Source: Streptosporangium roseum DSM 43021
Lineage (GTDB): Bacteria > Actinomycetota > Actinomycetes > Streptosporangiales > Streptosporangiaceae
Length of the DNA: 64,000 bases
Direction of reading: 5' to 3'
Assembly (NCBI RefSeq): GCF_000024865.1
Contig: NC_013595.1
Location: 4,464,001 to 4,528,000, forward strand
Shown here: in pieces, positions 43,489-52,656 of the stretch
Numbering within the stretch: the stretch's first letter is position 1
Layout of the letters: every line of letters begins with the position of its first letter
Program-made: the position numbers and the translations under genes
The notes under the pieces: model-generated
Databases searched by the model: none
What the model was told of the DNA's origin: nothing
What the model saw: only the letters and a program-made list of their open reading frames with translations

Positions 43489-44118
43489 ATGGCTGCGCCG
43501 TACCTCACGCTGGAAGACGTCGTCGAGCACGAGATCGAGATCAAGCGGTCACGGTTCGTCTGCGCGATCGCCCCGGTGGTCTCGGAGGAGGCGGCCAGGC
43601 GGTTCGTGGCCGAGCGCAGGCGGCTGTACGGCGACGCCACGCACAACTGCTCCGCCTACGTGATCGGCGGTGACCGGCTGGTCCAGAAGGCCGACGACGA
43701 CGGGGAGCCCGGTGGCACCGCCGGTACCCCGATGCTGGAGACGCTGCTGCGCCGCGGGCTCGGCGACGTGGTGGCGGTGGTCACGCGCTACTTCGGCGGG
43801 GTGAAGCTGGGCGCGGGCGGCCTCGTCCGGGCCTACGGCTCATCGGTCGGCAAGACGCTGGACCTCACGTCCCTGGTCGAGATGGTGCCCGCCAGGGTCA
43901 TGTCGGTGACCGTGGACCACGTCCTGGCCGGGCGGTTGGAGAACGACCTGCGCATCTCGCCGTACGAGGTCAGGGAGGTCGTCTACGGCGCCGAGGTCGG
44001 CTTCCGGATCGCGGTGCGGGAGGCCGACCTGGCCGCCTTCCCCGGCTGGGTCGCCACGCTGACGGCCGGCCGGGCGGAGGTCGGGACAGGAGAGACGGTC
44101 TATCTCAGGAGTGCCTGA
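43489..44118 (+). CDS. yigZ: YigZ/IMPACT family protein
   Basis: A 209-residue protein of the UPF0029/IMPACT family. EIEIKRSRFVCAIAPVVSEE, THNCSAYVIGGD, the signature DDDGEPGGTAGTPMLETLL (about 64-82) and VVTRYFGGVKLGAGGLVRAYG (about 95-115) are complete, followed by the C-terminal alpha/beta domain. Bacterial members have been linked to translation or proline-peptide functions; the biochemical role is not settled. It stands alone between divergent hyuA and the DedA/two-component unit. Confidence 0.93.
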   Translation: MAAPYLTLEDVVEHEIEIKRSRFVCAIAPVVSEEAARRFVAERRRLYGDATHNCSAYVIGGDRLVQKADDDGEPGGTAGTPMLETLLRRGLGDVVAVVTRYFGGVKLGAGGLVRAYGSSVGKTLDLTSLVEMVPARVMSVTVDHVLAGRLENDLRISPYEVREVVYGAEVGFRIAVREADLAAFPGWVATLTAGRAEVGTGETVYLRSA

Positions 44119-44455
44119 CCGGTGTGCGCCGGTGTCCCGCGCCCGGTGGCGAAAACTGTGGGATAGATCACAGGCGATTGCGGAACTTCGCCGCTGACCA
44201 GCGGACGCGCCCCGCCCGCCCCGCGCCGGGGCCCGATCTCCGCCCCGCCCCGCCGCTCTCGTCCCGACGGCCGACAGGGGGCCTGACGTGCGGGAATCCC
44301 CGAATTCGCCGATCACCCACGCGGCCGGCCCGGCCGTCGCGGGCACCCGGCGGGGACCTGAGGTTTTCCCCACCCCGCGCACTGGGGTGCGTGCGGGGCA
44401 AGCTCGATGGTCGCCCTCATTCTCGGCATATTCAAATTTCTCTAGCCTTATTGCC
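44119..44455. other. Intergenic region upstream of the DedA/two-component operon
   Basis: No gene. It contains an imperfect GC hairpin around 44372-44399 and, just before the start codon, an AT-rich stretch (CATATTCAAATTTCTCTAGCC) that probably holds the promoter. There is no SD before the ATG at 44456, so a leaderless mRNA is possible. Confidence 0.4.
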
Positions 44456-45097
44456 ATGAGTGCAACCAACGTTGACGGAATCGCCGGGTGGGCGATCAAC
44501 CTTATGGAGACCCTGGGGGCGCCCGGGGCCGGGGTGGCGATCGCGCTCGAGAATCTGTTCCCGCCGCTGCCGAGCGAGGTGATCCTGCCGCTGGCCGGGT
44601 TCACCGCGAGCAAGGGGAACATGACCCTGTTCGACGCCATCCTCTGGACCACCCTCGGCTCCGTGATCGGCGCGCTGGCACTCTACGGGATCGGGGCCCT
44701 GCTGGGCCGTGAGCGGGTGGTCGCCATCGCGGCGAAGCTGCCGCTGATCAGCGTCTCCGACATCGAGAAGACCGAGGCCTGGTTCGCCAGGCACGGTAAG
44801 AAGACGGTCTTCTTCGGCCGGATGATCCCCATCTTCCGCAGCCTCATCTCGATCCCGGCCGGGGTCGAGCGCATGCCGATCTCGATCTTCACCCTCCTCA
44901 CCACGCTGGGCAGCCTCATCTGGAACACGGCCTTCGTGATGGCCGGATACCTGCTCGGCGAGAACTGGTCGCTGGTCGAGGACTATGCCGGAATCCTGTC
45001 CAAGGCCGTGTTGGGCATCGTGGTGCTCGCCGTGGTGATCTTCATCGTGATCCGCCTGATGGACAGGCGCAAGGGCAAGCACCACGCGCAGCGATGA
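44456..45097 (+). CDS. DedA family membrane protein (second paralogue)
   Basis: A 213-residue VTT/DedA protein. ENLFPPLPSEVILPLAGFTA (about 31-50, with the conserved Glu), GSVIGALALYGIGALLG, FFGRMIPIFRSLISIPAG (with the conserved Arg residues) and a final hydrophobic helix VLAVVIFIVIRLMDRRKGK are present. Its probable role is lipid-carrier flipping in the cytoplasmic membrane. It differs from the DedA at 10745 in length and is coupled to a two-component system by a 4-bp overlap, an arrangement that suggests the sensor monitors an envelope process in which this DedA acts. Confidence 0.88.
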   Translation: MSATNVDGIAGWAINLMETLGAPGAGVAIALENLFPPLPSEVILPLAGFTASKGNMTLFDAILWTTLGSVIGALALYGIGALLGRERVVAIAAKLPLISVSDIEKTEAWFARHGKKTVFFGRMIPIFRSLISIPAGVERMPISIFTLLTTLGSLIWNTAFVMAGYLLGENWSLVEDYAGILSKAVLGIVVLAVVIFIVIRLMDRRKGKHHAQR

Positions 45098-46218
45098 ACA
45101 TGCCGACAAGGGCCCTCCGGTCGCTGGCCGGACTCGCGCTGGGCGTCCCCACGGCCCTCGTCGAGCTGGTCTTCCTCCTGGTCACGGCCCCGCTCCTGGC
45201 CTTCCCCCGGGCGCGGCGGCACGTGCTCGCCGCGGCCACGCTGCTGGCCGACGTCGAGGTCCGGCGGCTGGGCCTGCTCGGCGGGGCCGAGGTCTCCGGC
45301 TACGACGGGCGGCGGGCGCTGCGTTACGCGGCATGGCGCTGGCCGGTGGGGGTGCTGGGCGGCCTGGTGCTCGCGCTGCTGGTCATCGGAGCCGGTGCCG
45401 GAGGACGGCTCGCCTGGCAATGGGGGCGGGGCGAGCGGTTCGACGGCATGGAGCCGACCACGCTGCTCGTGCTCTACATGCTGGTCCTCGGGCTGGTCCT
45501 GCTCTTCCTGGAGATCATGGGGCTCGTCGGGCTGGTCGCCCTTGAGCGGCGGGTGGCCCGGTGGGCGCTCGGGCCCAGCGCCACCGAGCTGCTCGAACGC
45601 CGCATCACCGAGCTGGCCGAGACCCGCTCGGGCATCGTGGTGGCCGTCGACCAGGAACGCAGGCGCATCGAGCGCGACCTCCACGACGGCGTGCAGCAGC
45701 GCCTGGTCGCGCTGGCGATGCTGATCGGCCGGGCCCGCCGGGGCCGCGCGCCGGAACTGCTCGACGAGCTGCTCCGCCAGGCCCACGAGGAGGCCCGGGG
45801 GGCGCTGGGCGACCTGCGGGAGGTGGCCTGGCGGGTCTACCCGACCGGCCTGGACTCCCTCGGCCTCAGAGACGCCCTCGCCACCGTCGCCGAGCGTGCC
45901 GGGGTGCCGGTCACGGTCCACTACGCTCTTGACGAGCGTCCCGTCGGGCAGGTGGAGACGGCGGCGTACTTCGTGGTCTGCGAGGCCGTCACCAACGCGG
46001 CCAAGCACGCGGCGGCCGGTGCGGTCACCGTCGAGATCTTCAAGGAAGGCACGGTGGTCGTCGTGCGGGCACAGGACGACGGGCGCGGCGGCGCCGACCC
46101 CTCCGGTGGAGGGCTCTCCGGCCTCGCCCGCCGGGTGGCCGCCCTGGACGGGCGCTTCCACGTCGACAGCCCGTACGGCGGGCCCACCACGATCACCGCG
46201 GAGCTCCCATGCGGGTGA
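45094..46218 (+). CDS. Sensor histidine kinase (HisKA_3/NarL partner type)
   Basis: A 374-residue membrane kinase. The N-terminal region has about four hydrophobic segments in two pairs (residues 10-40 and 82-165) and a sensor domain of the actinobacterial type. The HisKA_3 phospho-site is QERRRIERDLHDGVQQRLVA, with the His about residue 191. The HATPase part has VCEAVTNAAKHAAAG, the DDGRGG box and GLSGLARRVAALDGRF. The substrate signal is unknown. The start overlaps the DedA stop and the end overlaps the response-regulator gene by 10 bp, forming a three-gene operon. Confidence 0.92.
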   Translation: MNMPTRALRSLAGLALGVPTALVELVFLLVTAPLLAFPRARRHVLAAATLLADVEVRRLGLLGGAEVSGYDGRRALRYAAWRWPVGVLGGLVLALLVIGAGAGGRLAWQWGRGERFDGMEPTTLLVLYMLVLGLVLLFLEIMGLVGLVALERRVARWALGPSATELLERRITELAETRSGIVVAVDQERRRIERDLHDGVQQRLVALAMLIGRARRGRAPELLDELLRQAHEEARGALGDLREVAWRVYPTGLDSLGLRDALATVAERAGVPVTVHYALDERPVGQVETAAYFVVCEAVTNAAKHAAAGAVTVEIFKEGTVVVVRAQDDGRGGADPSGGGLSGLARRVAALDGRFHVDSPYGGPTTITAELPCG

Positions 46219-46853
46219 TCCTGGCCGAGGACTCCACGCTGCTGCGCGAAGGGCTGGTCCGGCTGCTGGTGGAGGAGGGGCACGAGGTCCTGGCCGCGGT
46301 CGGCGACGGTACGGCGCTCATCGAGGCGGTGGACGAGCACGGGCCCGACATCGTGGTGGCCGACGTGCGGATGCCGCCGACCCACACCGACGAGGGACTG
46401 CGGGCGGTGCTGGAGATCCGCCGCCGCCGGCCCGGCACGCGCGTGCTGGTCCTGTCGCAGTATGTCGAGAAGCACTACGCCACCGAGCTGATGAGCGGCG
46501 ACGTGGACGGGGTGGGCTACCTGCTCAAGGACCGGGTCGCCCAGATCGGCGACTTCCTCGACGCGCTCGATCGGGTCGGCGCCGGGGGAGCCGCCTTCGA
46601 CCCCGAGGTGGTGCGGCAGCTCCTCGCCCGCACCACCCACGTCGACCCGCTGAGCCGGCTGACGCCCCGCGAACGCGACGTGCTGGACCACATGGCGCAG
46701 GGCTGCACCAACGCCTCCATCGCCGAGCAGCTCGTCGTCTCCCAGAGCGCGGTGGAAAAGCACGTCAACTCCATCTTCGACAAGCTCGGGCTCCTGCACG
46801 TCACCGGCTACAGCCGCCGGGTGCTGGCCGTACTGCGCTATCTGGGGTCGTAG
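46209..46853 (+). CDS. LuxR-type (NarL family) response regulator
   Basis: A 214-residue regulator. The receiver domain has VILAEDSTLLREGLVRLL with the acidic pocket, the phospho-Asp in DIVVADVRMPPTHTDEGL (about residue 54), the switch Ser in LVLSQYV and the Lys in YLLKDRV. The LuxR HTH is LTPRERDVLDHMAQGCTNAS, then QSAVEKHVNSIFDKL. It is activated by the kinase encoded just before it. Targets are not known; envelope stress genes are plausible because of the DedA gene in the operon. Confidence 0.93.
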   Translation: MRVILAEDSTLLREGLVRLLVEEGHEVLAAVGDGTALIEAVDEHGPDIVVADVRMPPTHTDEGLRAVLEIRRRRPGTRVLVLSQYVEKHYATELMSGDVDGVGYLLKDRVAQIGDFLDALDRVGAGGAAFDPEVVRQLLARTTHVDPLSRLTPRERDVLDHMAQGCTNASIAEQLVVSQSAVEKHVNSIFDKLGLLHVTGYSRRVLAVLRYLGS

Positions 46854-47353
46854 GGCCGCCGCTCACCCGCGGCCACACCCCGCGCTCACCGCCACCTGCG
46901 GCACCGCCGCCTACGGCACCGGCGCTGCAGGACCGCCGCAGGGGCGTGCGGGACAATAAACTATTCCGGACCTTTTGCCGGTTCTGTGGATTCTCATGGT
47001 CGTATGGCGCGAAAAATGTGAATATTACCTGACCTCTTAGATTGAGGAATCTTTTCGAGCTGTACGATATCGATTGAACCAGGTTGCGGGCGGGAAGCCG
47101 GACGAGAGGGAATGGCGGCCGGTCGGCCGTCCAGGCCGGAGCCGGTCGGGGAACCGCGCGCCGATATCCCGGATTCTTCGCGTGGCCGCGATTTCATTCC
47201 CTGGCTCCACTGATTCCACGGAAACCTTTTGAGCCGCCGGAACCCATCCCCCTGCCAGGCCTGGAGCACGGCGCGTCTCCCACGTTCCGGAAACGGGGTG
47301 CCGGTGGGCGGGGAGGATCCCATGGATTCAGCGGAGACGGAAGGCGGCATGTC
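46854..47353. other. 500-bp intergenic region before the serine protease
   Basis: No gene supported. The part around 46950-47090 is clearly AT-richer than its surroundings and includes TTGAGG...TGTACGATATCGAT (47043-47074), a possible promoter for the secreted protease. The reading frame continuing upstream of the protease start has no SD or conserved sequence. Confidence 0.4.
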
Positions 47354-48613
47354 ATGGGTGGATTCCTGCGGGCGGTCGCGTCGGCGACCGCCGCGACGGC
47401 GCTCGCCGCGTCGGGATGCGGCAGCAGCGCCGGCTCCCCGGCTCCGCCGGCCGCTCCCACTTCCTCGCCCGCGAGCCCCACTTCCTCCGCCGCGAGCCCT
47501 GCGGCCTCTCCCACGACCACGCCGGCCTCTCCGCCGCCGGCCTCCCCGTCCCGGTCGGCACCCAGCGGCAGGCCCCCCGTCACCCCCGAGGAACGGGCGT
47601 CCGCCCTGATCCGCCCCTCCGTCATGTACGTGGAGGTGGAGTGGAGGGGATACCTCCGGAACCTGTCGTCCGGGCAGTTCTGGTCGGCAGAGCCCATCAG
47701 CTTCCTCGCCGCCTGCACCGGCTTCACCGTGAACCCGGACGGGCACGTCGTCACCGCCGGGCACTGCGTCGACCCCGGCATCGAGGGCGCTTCACGGGCG
47801 TTCTTCGACGAGGTGATACGCAAGGAGCAGGAGAAGGGCAACAAGAAGACCAAGGAACAGCTGGACAAGGAGTTCACCGGCAACTGGGTCGTCGAGGGCG
47901 AGGTCGCGGGCACGCCGCCGGACATGATCGTCCGCGTCTTCCAGAGCGTCGCCCCCATGGTGAGCCCGACCGACGTGTTCGCCTCTCCAGGTCCCATGGG
48001 CGCCCTGCCGAAGTTCGCCCGCGTGGTCTCGTTCGAGCCCACGAGCAAGGGCGACGTCGCGCTGCTGAAGGTCGACGGTGCGGACCTGCCGAGCGTCGAG
48101 CTCGCCCCGGAGAGCACGGTCGAGATAGGGACGCCCGTTCTCGCGATCGGTTATCCCGGGTTCGAGCGCCCGATGGAGGACCGCGTGCTGGAGCCGACCA
48201 ACAAGGACGGAAAGGTGAGCGCGAAAATCACGAGTAAGGGGGTGCCTCTCTACGAGATAAGCGCAGCCATATCGCAGGGCATGAGCGGGGGACCCGCGGT
48301 CGAAACAGCCTCGGCGAAGGCCATGGGGCTGCTCACCTTCAAAATCGACAACGAGCAGCAATTCAACTTCGTGGCCCCCTCCTCCCTCATCCGGGAGATC
48401 CTCGCCCGCAACGGCGTGAAAAACGAGCAGGGCGCCCTGGACCGGCTGTACCGCGCCGCCCTGGAGGATTACTGGGCCGGCGACTATCCCGCGGCGATGA
48501 GGGGATTCGACGCGGTCCTCGTCCGGATGCCCTCGCATCGGCAGGCATGGGAGTACAGGGCCAAGGCGGCCGAGCGGATGGCGGCCCGGCCCGGCCGCCC
48601 CGCTCCCTCATGA
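47354..48613 (+). CDS. Secreted lipoprotein serine protease (trypsin-like, S1-type)
   Basis: A 419-residue exported protease. The signal peptide ends in LAASGC (lipobox, Cys about 21), followed by a long Pro/Ser/Thr/Ala linker (about 25-75). The catalytic triad is visible: His in VVTAGHCVDP, Asp in SKGDVALLKVDG and Ser in SQGMSGGPAVET. This is the trypsin-like fold (Pfam Trypsin_2). A Lys/Glu-rich insertion (KEQEKGNKKTKEQLDKEF) lies between His and Asp. The last ~60 residues (ALDRLYRAALEDYWAGDYPA and onwards) look like a TPR unit. It probably acts at the cell surface in protein quality control or processing. The ATG at 47354 is preceded by GAAGGCGG. Confidence 0.85.
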   Translation: MGGFLRAVASATAATALAASGCGSSAGSPAPPAAPTSSPASPTSSAASPAASPTTTPASPPPASPSRSAPSGRPPVTPEERASALIRPSVMYVEVEWRGYLRNLSSGQFWSAEPISFLAACTGFTVNPDGHVVTAGHCVDPGIEGASRAFFDEVIRKEQEKGNKKTKEQLDKEFTGNWVVEGEVAGTPPDMIVRVFQSVAPMVSPTDVFASPGPMGALPKFARVVSFEPTSKGDVALLKVDGADLPSVELAPESTVEIGTPVLAIGYPGFERPMEDRVLEPTNKDGKVSAKITSKGVPLYEISAAISQGMSGGPAVETASAKAMGLLTFKIDNEQQFNFVAPSSLIREILARNGVKNEQGALDRLYRAALEDYWAGDYPAAMRGFDAVLVRMPSHRQAWEYRAKAAERMAARPGRPAPS

Positions 48614-48634
48614 CCCGGCCCTGGCCCCGCCCGC

Positions 48635-49864
48635 TCAGCCCTCCAGGGCGTACTGCATCACGCGGAGCTTGGCCTGGGCCTCGGCCAGCTCGGCGGCCGG
48701 CGCGGAGTCGCCCATGATGCCGCAGCCGGCGAACAGGCGGGCCCGGCGGCCCTCGATCTGGGCGCAGCGCAGCGCGATGCCCCACTCGCCGTCGCCCCGG
48801 GCGTCGATCCAGCCGACCGGCCCGGCATAACCGGCGCGGTCCATGCCCTCCAGCTCGCGGATCACGCCGAGCGCCGTCTCGGTGGGCGTCCCGCCGACGG
48901 CGGCCGTCGGGTGCATGGCGGCCACCACGTCCAGGACCGAGGCCCCGGCCGACAGGCGCCCGGTCACCGGGCTGGCCAGGTGCTGGACGTTGGACAGGAC
49001 CAGGAGCTCGGGCTCCTCGGGCACCTTCAGCTCGGAGCAGAGCGGGGCCAGCGCCTCCCGGACCGACTCCACCGCGCAGGTGTGCTCGTAGCGGTCCTTC
49101 TCCGAGGCGAACAGGGCGGCGCCGCGCGCCATGTCGTCGGCCTCGTCCGTGCCCCTGGAGGCCGTGCCAGCCAGCACCAGGGACTCGATCGTCTCGCCGG
49201 TGTGCCGGACCAGCAGCTCGGGGGTGGCGCCGACCAGGCCGGCGCAGGAGAAGGTGTAGCACCCGGGATAGCGGCGGGCCAGACGTGACAGCAGCAGGCG
49301 GACGTCGATCTCCCGCTCCGCCGTGGCGGTCAGGTCGCGGGCGAGCACGGCCTTCTCCAGGCGCCCGGACCTGATCTGCCCGACGGCCCGCGCCACGGCG
49401 TGCTCCCATTCGGGAGCGGTCAGGCTGCCGTCGCCGTACCGGATCCTGCCGGGGTCGCGGAGCGGGGTGACCAGGTCGAGCCGCTCCTCGCCGAGGGTGG
49501 TCAGCCAGGCGCGGCCGTCGCGGCGGGCCAGGACGACCCGCGGGACGACGAGGACCGAGCCCTGGGCGTCGGGGTCGAAGGTGAAGGAACCGAAGGCGAC
49601 CGGGCCCGAGCCGGGGACGCCCACGTCGTCGTCGACATGGGCCTCGCCGAAGGTCTCCGACAGCCAGTCACGAGCCCACTCGAAACGCCTGGGGCCGGGT
49701 GGCACAGCCACCCGTGCGGCCTCTCCCCAGGCCACCATACCCTCGCCGTGCCTGATCCAGGCGTAGGGGGCGGCCGCGGGAAGTCGCGCGAGCAGGTCGC
49801 CGGGGTCGCCGACGAGCGTGGTTCTCACCACGAGGGGACGGTTCAATCCGAGCGCGACACTCAC
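48635..49864 (-). CDS. menF: Isochorismate synthase (MenF/EntC type)
   Basis: A 409-residue chorismate-binding enzyme that isomerises chorismate to isochorismate, the entry step of menaquinone (or siderophore/salicylate) synthesis. The family core is present: SGRLEKAVLARDL, CYTFSCAGLVGATPELLVRH, LAGTASRG, SEKDRYEHTCAVESVREAL, SNVQHLASPVTG, HPTAAVGGTPTETAL and GWIDARGDGEWGIALRCAQI. With menD and menE also in the window and no siderophore genes near, menaquinone is the likely destination. The GTG at 49864 fits best although no strong SD is seen. Its 3' end is 21 bp from the convergent protease gene. Confidence 0.9.
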   Translation of the reverse strand: MSVALGLNRPLVVRTTLVGDPGDLLARLPAAAPYAWIRHGEGMVAWGEAARVAVPPGPRRFEWARDWLSETFGEAHVDDDVGVPGSGPVAFGSFTFDPDAQGSVLVVPRVVLARRDGRAWLTTLGEERLDLVTPLRDPGRIRYGDGSLTAPEWEHAVARAVGQIRSGRLEKAVLARDLTATAEREIDVRLLLSRLARRYPGCYTFSCAGLVGATPELLVRHTGETIESLVLAGTASRGTDEADDMARGAALFASEKDRYEHTCAVESVREALAPLCSELKVPEEPELLVLSNVQHLASPVTGRLSAGASVLDVVAAMHPTAAVGGTPTETALGVIRELEGMDRAGYAGPVGWIDARGDGEWGIALRCAQIEGRRARLFAGCGIMGDSAPAAELAEAQAKLRVMQYALEG

Positions 49865-50029
49865 CCGGAACACTCTATGCGGGAAACTGAACGTGTTCGG
49901 CGGGCATCCCCCAGTCTGCACAGCCGCCACGCTCTGTCAAGAAAACCAAGGCACTCGGTCAACGGAGAGCGCCACGCTGTCCTGCGGTGATACATCCGAA
50001 GCAGACGTGATCGCTCAGCCGGAGGTGCC

Positions 50030-50896
50030 ATGGCCTGCAAGACTGTGACCGCATTCACAGGGATCGTGGCGCTCGCGGCCACCTGTGCGGTCCCCTCGGC
50101 CGCGGCGGCCGCCGAGCAGTGGCGCCCGGTGGTGATGGCCGCGGTCGGAGACTCGATCAGTGCCGGGTTCAACGCCTGCGGCTGGTACGTCCCCTGCGTC
50201 TCGCGCTCCTGGTCCTCGGGTGACAGCCGGAGCGTCCGGAGCCACTACACGAGGCTGCGCGACCTGGACGACGGCATCGCCGGGCACAACATCACCCTCG
50301 CCGTCCCCGGCGCGACCAGCGCCGACCTCGCCGGGCAGATGGCCAGGGCCGTCGCGCAGCGCGCCGACTACGTGACGGTCCTGGTCGGGGCCCAGGACGC
50401 GTGCATGTCCGAGGAGCGGCGGATGACCCCGGTGGCGCTCTACCAGAGCCGGGTGACCGAGGCGTTGAGGGTGTTACGGGCCGGCCGGCCCGGCGCCAGG
50501 GTGTTCGTGGCGAGCATCCCCGACCTCAAGCGGCTGTGGCGGGTCGGCAGGGACAGCGTGGTGGCGCGCGGCTTCTGGGCGATCGGCCGGATCTGCCCGA
50601 CCATGCTGGCCAAGCCCACCTCGACCGCCGCTGCCGACCGGGCCCGCCGCGACCGGGTGCGCGGCAGGGTCACCGCCTACAACGCCGTCCTGGCCAGGGC
50701 CTGCGCCGCGTACGGCCCGGCCTGCAGGTTCGACGGCAACGCCCTGTTCAACACGCCCTTCACGCTGAGCCACGTCAGCAAATGGGACTTCTTCCACCCC
50801 AACGCCGCGGGCCAGGAGCTGATCGCCGAGAAGACCTTCCAGGCGATCAGCGACTGGGCCGAGGAGCCCGTCTGGGAGCTGGAGGCCCGGTCCTGA
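50030..50896 (+). CDS. Secreted SGNH/GDSL hydrolase
   Basis: A 288-residue exported esterase/lipase-type protein. It has a signal peptide (TAFTGIVALAATCAVPSAAAAA, cleavage near 28), block I AAVGDSISAGFNACG with the catalytic Ser (about residue 42), block III-like VTVLVGAQDAC where the usual GxND reads GAQD, and block V DFFHPNAAGQELIAEK with the catalytic Asp/His pair. Six or more Cys residues suggest disulfides. The Streptomyces SGNH lipases of the secreted type are the nearest relatives by pattern. CGGAGG precedes the ATG. It is convergent with the response-regulator gene that follows. Confidence 0.88.
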   Translation: MACKTVTAFTGIVALAATCAVPSAAAAAEQWRPVVMAAVGDSISAGFNACGWYVPCVSRSWSSGDSRSVRSHYTRLRDLDDGIAGHNITLAVPGATSADLAGQMARAVAQRADYVTVLVGAQDACMSEERRMTPVALYQSRVTEALRVLRAGRPGARVFVASIPDLKRLWRVGRDSVVARGFWAIGRICPTMLAKPTSTAAADRARRDRVRGRVTAYNAVLARACAAYGPACRFDGNALFNTPFTLSHVSKWDFFHPNAAGQELIAEKTFQAISDWAEEPVWELEARS

Positions 50897-50937
50897 CCGC
50901 CGGGCGGCCGGCAACGGGCGACGGGTGGCGCGGTGAC

Positions 50938-51543
50938 CTAGAGCCAGCCGTTGTGCCGGGCGCTGCGGGCGGCCTCGATGCGGTTGCGGGTGCCGGTCTT
51001 GCCGATCGCCGCCGACAGGTAGTTGCGGACGGTGCTCTCCGACAGGTGCAGCCGGAGCGAGATGTCGGCGACGGTCGCGCCGTCGGCCGCGGCGGCCAGC
51101 ACGTCCCGCTCCCGGTCGGTCAGCGGGTTGGGGCCGGTGCTCAGCGCGGCGGCAGCCAGCGCGGGATCGATCACCTTCTCGCCCGCCAGGACCCGGCGGA
51201 CCGCCGCGGCGAGCTCCTCGACCGGCCCGTCCTTGACCAGGAACCCGGCGGCGCCGGCCTCCATCGCCCGGCGCAGGTAGCCCGGCCTGCCGAAGGTGGT
51301 CAGGATCAGCACCCGGCAGTCCGGCAGCCGCTCCCGCAGCTCGGCGGCGGCGTCCAGGCCGTTCATCCCCGGCATCTCGATGTCCAGCAGCGCGACGTCG
51401 GGTCGTGCCCGCAGCGCGGCGGGCACGACCTCGTCGCCCGTGCCGACCGTGACCGCGACCTCGATGTCCTCTTCCAGGTTCAGGAGCATGGCCAGCGCGC
51501 CGCGCATCATGCCCTGGTCCTCGGCCAGCAGTATTCTGATCAT
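50938..51543 (-). CDS. LuxR-type response regulator (DesR-like)
   Basis: A 201-residue NarL-family regulator. The receiver has ILLAEDQGMMRGALAMLLN, the phospho-Asp in VALLDIEMPGMNGLDAA (about residue 54), LILTTFGRPGYLRRAM and VKDGP; the HTH is LTDRERDVLAAAADGATVAD, then HLSESTVRNYLSAAIGKTG. The GRPGYLRRAMEAGA segment is typical of the DesR-type subgroup that pairs with DesK-like kinases. The start codon overlaps the kinase stop by 4 bp (ATGA), so it is co-translated. Confidence 0.93.
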   Translation of the reverse strand: MIRILLAEDQGMMRGALAMLLNLEEDIEVAVTVGTGDEVVPAALRARPDVALLDIEMPGMNGLDAAAELRERLPDCRVLILTTFGRPGYLRRAMEAGAAGFLVKDGPVEELAAAVRRVLAGEKVIDPALAAAALSTGPNPLTDRERDVLAAAADGATVADISLRLHLSESTVRNYLSAAIGKTGTRNRIEAARSARHNGWL

Positions 51544-52595
51544 GGAATCGTCACCCTCAGCAGGAAGCCGTCCGCGGCGCTCGTCTCCAGCGTCCCGCCC
51601 AGGGCCACGGCCCGTTCGGCCAGGCCGCGCAGTCCGTTGCCGTTGCCGGAGCCGCCGGGTCCCCGGCCGTCGTCGTGGATCTCCAGGATGGCCCCGTCCA
51701 ACCTGATCTCGCAGGCGCGGGCGCCGCTGTGACGGATGACATTGGTCACCCCCTCTCGTACGGCCCAGCCCATCAGGGCGTCGGCCTCCGGGGCCATCCT
51801 CGACTCGGGGACCCTCACCGTGGCGGCGATGCCCGCCTCGGCCAGGGCGGTGCGCGCCGACGCCAGCTCGGCGGCCAGGCCACGGCCGCGGTAGCCGGTG
51901 ACCGTGGCCCTGACCTCCCTCAGCGCCTGCCTGCCGGCGGTCTCGATGTCGGCCGCCTGCCGCGCCGCGGCCTCCGCGTCGCGGGGGGCCAGACGCCGTA
52001 CGGCCTCCGCCTTCACCACCATCACCGACAGCGTGTGCCCGAGCAGGTCGTGCAGGTCCCGGGAGAACCGGAGCCGTTCCTCGGCCACCGCGGCGTGGGC
52101 CAGCTCCTCGCGGGTCCTGCGGAGCTCGGCGATCATGGAGAACAGCTTCATGACGATGCTCACCACGAGACCGCCGACGGCCGCCCCCCAGAGAGTCATC
52201 GAGATGTCCTCCCCGCCGGCCCCCGCGCGCCACATCAGCAGGGCCAGCGTGGCCGTCAGCGCCGTGAGGACGGCGTAGACCGCCCTGCCCCGGACCACGG
52301 CCCCGCAGGCGATGGTCATCAGCGTCGTCAGATGGAACCAGCTCTCGGCGAACCGGGTCAGCAGCAGGAAGGTCACCACCACGAGCGCGGCCAGCGCGGC
52401 CGCCGCCGTGCGGTGACGGTCACGGAAGGAGAGGGCGACCGACAGCGTGTAGAGGACGACGAAGGCGGCCAGGCAGATCGCGGCAGGGCCGGCCTGCCGG
52501 ACCAGTCCTTCGGCGAGGTCGCGGGCCGGCGGGTAGGCGAGCAGCAGCCACGGGTAGAACGCGGACTCGCCTGACCGCTCATGCTCGCTCCGCAC
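51540..52595 (-). CDS. Sensor histidine kinase (DesK-like)
   Basis: A 351-residue kinase with five or six N-terminal membrane helices (about 33-150) and no large extracellular domain, as in DesK, a thermal/membrane-fluidity sensor. The HisKA_3 site is ERLRFSRDLHDLLGHTLSVM (His about 180), the N box VREGVTNVIRHSGA and the G box DDGRGPGGSGNGNGLRGLAE. It phosphorylates the adjacent regulator. The GTG at 52595 is used because it keeps the full N-terminus; a later ATG at 52583 (MSGQ-type frame) is not in this frame. The DesK/DesR operon commonly controls a membrane lipid or ABC exporter gene; none is adjacent here. Confidence 0.9.
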   Translation of the reverse strand: MRSEHERSGESAFYPWLLLAYPPARDLAEGLVRQAGPAAICLAAFVVLYTLSVALSFRDRHRTAAAALAALVVVTFLLLTRFAESWFHLTTLMTIACGAVVRGRAVYAVLTALTATLALLMWRAGAGGEDISMTLWGAAVGGLVVSIVMKLFSMIAELRRTREELAHAAVAEERLRFSRDLHDLLGHTLSVMVVKAEAVRRLAPRDAEAAARQAADIETAGRQALREVRATVTGYRGRGLAAELASARTALAEAGIAATVRVPESRMAPEADALMGWAVREGVTNVIRHSGARACEIRLDGAILEIHDDGRGPGGSGNGNGLRGLAERAVALGGTLETSAADGFLLRVTIP

Positions 52596-52656
52596 CGCTC
52601 ATCTCTATCACGCGCCTTGTCGTGCCGGGCGGCGACCGTGTCCTCGCGCCGATCCG

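Noticed and set aside
39684..43646. A 1320-codon frame suggesting a HyuA-HyuB fusion protein
   Set aside because: Only the part after 41363 reads as HyuB. The rest is off-frame to the real HyuA (41360-43390), whose stop overlaps the HyuB start.
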